NCBI GenBank assembly: GCA_002482805.1
Contig: DLGR01000045.1
Span: 206,385 to 270,384, forward strand
Source of the DNA: Micavibrio sp. UBA7689
GTDB lineage: Bacteria; Pseudomonadota; Alphaproteobacteria; Micavibrionales; Micavibrionaceae
Length of the DNA: 64,000 nucleotides
Direction of reading: 5' to 3'
A model generated the notes under the pieces. It saw only the letters and a list, made by a program, of their open reading frames with translations. It had not been told where the DNA came from and did no database searches. Within the stretch, counting starts at the first letter, position 1, and each line of letters begins with the position of its first letter. This document shows, piece after piece, positions 63,133 to 64,000 of this stretch. Position numbers and translations under genes: made by a program.

Positions 63133-64000
63133 TCAAGCCGCGCGGGCCCCGGCATTTCCGAATTTCAGGGCGGTATCCAGATCGTTTATCAGGTCTTGCG
63201 GTGATTCTAGCCCGATAGATAAGCGCAACATGCTTTGCGTTATGCCGGCCTTGATCTGCGCTTCGCTATCCATAGCTGCATGGGTCATAGTGGAGGGATG
63301 CGCCACGAGACTTTCATATCCGCCAAGCGATTCTGCAAAGCTAAAAAGTTCGAGATTACGGGTAAAGGATTTCACCTCGTCCAAACCGCCCTTGAGTTCG
63401 ATGGAAAGCATCGCGCCGAAACCTTTTTGCTGGGCTTTGGCTATTTCGTGGCCCGGATGGGTTACAAGGCCGGGATAATGCACCTTGTCCACGGACGGGT
63501 GCTTGGCGAGGAATTCCGCTATCTCTCCCGCGCTGTTATTTTGCTGGCGTACGCGCAAATCCAGTGTACGGATGCCGCGTAGCGTGAGAAAGCTATCGAA
63601 CGGCGCACCTGTCGTTCCTGTACAATTCGCCCACCAGACAAATTTTTCATGCAATTCCTGCGTTTTCGATATCACAGCGCCGCCGATAATATCGCCGTGC
63701 CCGTTGATATATTTTGTGGTCGAATGAATTACGATATCCGCGCCAAGATCGAACGGTTTTTGCAAGATAGGAGACAAGAACGTGTTGTCCACGGCCACCA
63801 GAGCACCTACACGTTGGGCGATTTTTCTGACCGCCTCTATATCGGTAATGCGAAGCAGAGGATTGCTCGGCGTTTCGATCAAAACCAGTTTCGGTTTACA
63901 CGCGAACAGCGCAGGTAAATCTTTGGTTTTGGTAAGGTCGGCGTACAAAACCTTAAAATGGCCGCGTGTGCTGCGCGCATTGAGCAAACGATACGTGCCC
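63133..64000 (-). CDS. Cystathionine gamma-synthase/lyase-family PLP enzyme (partial)
   Basis: The frame runs to the window edge, so the N-terminus is missing; 288 residues are visible. It opens with TYRLLNARSTRGHF, and the PLP Lys lies in VIHSTTKYINGHGDIIGG, with SLGGYESLVAHPSTMTHAAM near the C-terminus. This is the Cys/Met metabolism PLP family (MetB, MetC, MetZ). The metE neighbour fits a methionine role, probably a gamma-synthase or beta-lyase; the exact reaction is not certain. It is the first visible gene of the minus-strand operon. Confidence 0.92.
   Translation of the reverse strand, partial: GTYRLLNARSTRGHFKVLYADLTKTKDLPALFACKPKLVLIETPSNPLLRITDIEAVRKIAQRVGALVAVDNTFLSPILQKPFDLGADIVIHSTTKYINGHGDIIGGAVISKTQELHEKFVWWANCTGTTGAPFDSFLTLRGIRTLDLRVRQQNNSAGEIAEFLAKHPSVDKVHYPGLVTHPGHEIAKAQQKGFGAMLSIELKGGLDEVKSFTRNLELFSFAESLGGYESLVAHPSTMTHAAMDSEAQIKAGITQSMLRLSIGLESPQDLINDLDTALKFGNAGARAA

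Noticed and set aside
1..64000. CRISPR arrays, insertion sequences, tRNA or rRNA genes
   Set aside because: I found no regular direct repeats with spacers, no transposase or integrase frame with terminal inverted repeats, and no cloverleaf or rRNA sequence I could recognise by eye.

Overview
The window reads as core chromosome of an alphaproteobacterium with moderate GC. Support comes from an NDUFA12-type complex I subunit gene, the order NDUFA12-mlaD-DUF2155-aat-accC-accB-aroQ-dsbA-M48 protease, a BTLCP transglutaminase-like protein, a phasin with a TGC-rich operator, and class Ia ribonucleotide reductase genes. A Micavibrio-like or related lineage is plausible, but that is inference. I see no rRNA, tRNA, IS element, prophage or CRISPR array. 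Genes are dense, mostly short operons, with intrinsic terminators shared between convergent genes.

Region by region. 1-9.8 kb is lipid-centred: the end of a FadN-like beta-oxidation protein, an acyl-CoA dehydrogenase, panC, an SCP2 protein, a FadL-type porin and a SCO1 protein, plus rlmJ and an M32 carboxypeptidase homologue that has lost its metal site. 9.8-15.7 kb has phoH, a candidate structured RNA, an exported superoxide dismutase, a frameshifted secreted gene, a ferritin-like di-iron protein, a porin-like protein and a thioesterase. 15.7-22.8 kb has nrdB and nrdA separated by a DUF47/Pit phosphate module and two unknown genes; both nrd genes carry paired NrdR-like boxes at the same 32-bp spacing, and nrdA also has a DnaA-box-like cluster. 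22.8-34.1 kb has a pyruvate kinase fused in frame to a small N-terminal domain and driven by an apparently leaderless promoter, an EF-hand lipoprotein, MscS, a Nudix-like protein, BTLCP, hldE, a Fur-box-controlled small gene, a FlgO-like lipoprotein pair, a pilin-like protein and a SPOR-domain D-Ala-D-Ala carboxypeptidase.

34.1-41.7 kb has a phasin, clpS and clpA separated by an unknown acidic gene, two tandem pilin-like/DUF1566-like proteins, and a DUF2157-GDYXXLXY pair. 41.7-51.1 kb is the conserved alphaproteobacterial envelope/lipid cluster, a long minus-strand operon from an M48 protease through two DsbA-like proteins, a copper chaperone, aroQ, accB, a GNAT gene and accC to aat. 51.1-64 kb has rlmE, guaB, several small membrane or secreted proteins, an ene-reductase, an RsmB-family methyltransferase, a small accessory block (pentapeptide protein, two unknowns, MarR-like regulator), and metE with an upstream gamma-synthase-family gene that runs off the window.

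The best leads for something undescribed are the acidic gene inside clpS-clpA, the eight-cysteine pilin-like/DUF1566-like paralogues, the metal-site-less M32 protein, the leaderless fusion pyruvate kinase, and the structured RNA near 10.7-10.86 kb. No single region looks like a complete new defence or mobile system.
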